The notes below the pieces were generated by a model. It had not been told where the DNA came from. It did no database searches and worked only from the letters and a program-made list of their open reading frames with translations. DNA of 36,550 bases from Myxococcales bacterium. Lineage in GTDB: Bacteria > Myxococcota_A > Polyangia > GCA-2747355. How positions within the stretch are numbered: position 1 is the stretch's first letter; the number at the start of each line of letters is the position of its first letter. The DNA lies in assembly GCA_020431405.1 (NCBI GenBank), contig JAGQIK010000164.1, positions 1 through 36,550 of the forward strand, in the 5' to 3' direction. Shown here piece after piece: positions 35,272 through 36,550 of the stretch. The position numbers and the translations under genes are program-made.

Positions 35272-36550
35272 GTGAGCAACGCAGCGAGAGTGCTGCTGCT
35301 GTTCGGCGCCGCGGCGCTGGTGGCAAGCGGCTGCAAGAAAAACGGCGCCGGAGCGCGTGGCGGCGGCGCCGGCGGCGGCAAGGGCGCAGCGCGTGCGCCC
35401 GGCAGCTACGACGTCAAGCCGCTGCTCGGCGCGCTTCGCCCGTCGCAGCGCGCGGGGCAGGCCAAGCGGCTGGGCATCGCTTCGCTCGGCGACCTGCCGC
35501 TCTACGATATCGCGCTGGTGCTCGACCCGGCGGCGGGCGCGCTGCGCGGGCGGCTCAAGCTGAGCTACCGCAACCCGCTCGCCAAGCCGCTGGCGCGGCT
35601 GCCGCTGCTGCTGCACCCCAACGCGCCGCGCGAGCTCGGCGTGACGCAGAGCGGCAAGCTCGACGTCACCGGCGCGCGCGCGCAGATCGGGCCCGCGGTG
35701 ACGCTGTCGCGCGAGCGGCCGACGCTGGTGTGGCTGAGCTTCGCGCGGCCGCTGCGCGCTGGCGAACGCGTGGTCGTCGACATCGACTTTCGCGGCACGC
35801 TGCGGCGGCTCGAGGCGAGCGCCAACGACATCTTCTCGCAGGCGCTGACGTCGCTCGGTATCGGCGGCGGCGGCAGCGGCGCGTCGGACTACGGGCTGCT
35901 CGCGGTGGGCGACGGCATCGTCACGGCGGCATCGGCCTATCCGATGGTGGCGCCGTTTCGGCGCGGGGGCTTCGACGTGGGCAAGCCGACGCGCTTCGGC
36001 GATCTGGCCTACAACGGCCTCGCCAACTTCAAGGTCAACGTCAGCGTGCCGGCGGGCGTGAAGGTCTACACCAACCTGCACGACATCAACCTCGACAGGG
36101 CGCCGGCCGCGCTGGCGGCCAAGCCAGGACAGCAGGGCGCGCGCCAGCGTTTCAGCGCCAGCGGCGCGCTCAACCGCGATCTGGTGATCGTCGCCGGCGC
36201 CGAGCTGGTGCACAGCGCGCGCGTGGTGCGCGGCAGCGGCAGCGGCGGTGGCGAGCCGGTGACCGTGCGCAGCATCTACAAACGCGGAGACGCAGCGGCC
36301 GGCCGTCGCGCGCTGCAGACCGCGGTGACCTCGCTGGAGCTCTTTCAGCGCCGCTTTGGACCATATCCGTACCGCGAGCTCGACGTGGCCGAGGCCACGC
36401 TGGTCGGCGGCGCTGGCGGTGTCGAGTTTCCCGGGCTGGTGCTGGTGGCCGGCATGTTCTACCGGCCGCCGTCGCGCTCGAGCTCGCCGATGGCCTTCAT
36501 GATGCGGCTGCTCGGCCAGCTCGGATCGCTGCTCGGTCGCGGCATGCACA
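35272..36550 (+). CDS. M1-family-metallopeptidase-like lipoprotein (3' end cut by window)
   Basis: At least 426 residues are encoded up to the window edge. GTG 35272 gives MSNAARVLLL; GTG 35263 and 35269 are also possible and none has a well-placed ribosome site. A signal with lipobox VASGC (Cys21) is followed by a Gly-rich linker and a beta-rich region (YDIALVLDPAAGALRGRLKLSY) that resembles the N-terminal saddle domain of M1 aminopeptidases. FGPYPYRELDVAEATL and GGAGGVEFPGLVLV correspond to the substrate-binding region (GGMEYPG type). The zinc motif HExxH would come about 40-60 residues later, outside the window, so activity cannot be judged. Confidence 0.7.
   Translation, partial: MSNAARVLLLFGAAALVASGCKKNGAGARGGGAGGGKGAARAPGSYDVKPLLGALRPSQRAGQAKRLGIASLGDLPLYDIALVLDPAAGALRGRLKLSYRNPLAKPLARLPLLLHPNAPRELGVTQSGKLDVTGARAQIGPAVTLSRERPTLVWLSFARPLRAGERVVVDIDFRGTLRRLEASANDIFSQALTSLGIGGGGSGASDYGLLAVGDGIVTAASAYPMVAPFRRGGFDVGKPTRFGDLAYNGLANFKVNVSVPAGVKVYTNLHDINLDRAPAALAAKPGQQGARQRFSASGALNRDLVIVAGAELVHSARVVRGSGSGGGEPVTVRSIYKRGDAAAGRRALQTAVTSLELFQRRFGPYPYRELDVAEATLVGGAGGVEFPGLVLVAGMFYRPPSRSSSPMAFMMRLLGQLGSLLGRGMH

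Noticed and set aside
35254-36549. Minus-strand frame of 431 codons at the right edge
   Set aside because: It is the shadow of the plus-strand M1-like lipoprotein, which has a lipobox signal and family motifs.

Overview
The window looks like chromosomal DNA of a high-GC, Gram-negative aerobe, most probably a myxobacterium or relative (Myxococcota). Grounds: strong GC bias at third codon positions, frequent GTG and TTG starts, many lipoproteins, a DUF2330 protein, an Alternative Complex III (act) plus caa3 oxidase locus, and an imuA-imuB-dnaE2 mutagenesis cassette with LexA-type boxes. The lineage call is inference; there is no rRNA or other marker here.

Region 1 (1-5545, all minus strand). 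In transcription order: a class I methyltransferase, a 71-residue lipoprotein-like peptide, a three-domain protein (PqqD-like domain, Dfp/EpiD-type flavoprotein, methyltransferase), a membrane-anchored unknown whose frame continues 56 codons past an in-frame TGA, and a DUF2330 protein running off the left edge. The three-domain fusion is the best candidate for an undescribed enzyme system.

Region 2 (5546-11770, plus). SOS mutagenesis: two LexA-box-like operators lie between the divergent methyltransferase and imuA, one of them over the imuA start codon; then imuA, imuB (38 bp overlap) and dnaE2. imuB and dnaE2 are separated by a 179 bp imperfect inverted-repeat element that also supplies the TTG start of dnaE2.

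Region 3 (11771-13584). A lipoprotein with a duplicated Cys-rich domain (plus) converges on a zinc-ribbon membrane protein (minus), with hairpins and a 7 bp tandem repeat between them.

Region 4 (13645-31237, minus). A respiratory block. In transcription order: heme O synthase, ABC ATPase, ABC permease and a SCO protein; a 369 bp regulatory gap; actA-actB-actC-actD-actE-actF; a 136-residue membrane protein; a second SCO; then cytochrome c oxidase subunits II (with fused cytochrome c), I, III and IV. ACIII oxidises quinol and passes electrons through its cytochromes to the CuA/cytochrome c subunit of the oxidase; the SCO proteins, heme O synthase and perhaps the ABC transporter serve assembly. 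Several subunits carry repetitive tails (K/A/E in CoxA, A/G/T then K/A/P in subunit IV, H/D in ActC).

Region 5 (31303-36550). Minus strand: pruA (P5C dehydrogenase), apaG and a Cys-rich membrane protein, linked by overlapping stop/start codons, plus a DHH-like protein. Divergent from the last is an M1-peptidase-like lipoprotein cut off by the right edge. No tRNA, rRNA, CRISPR array or intact insertion sequence was seen.
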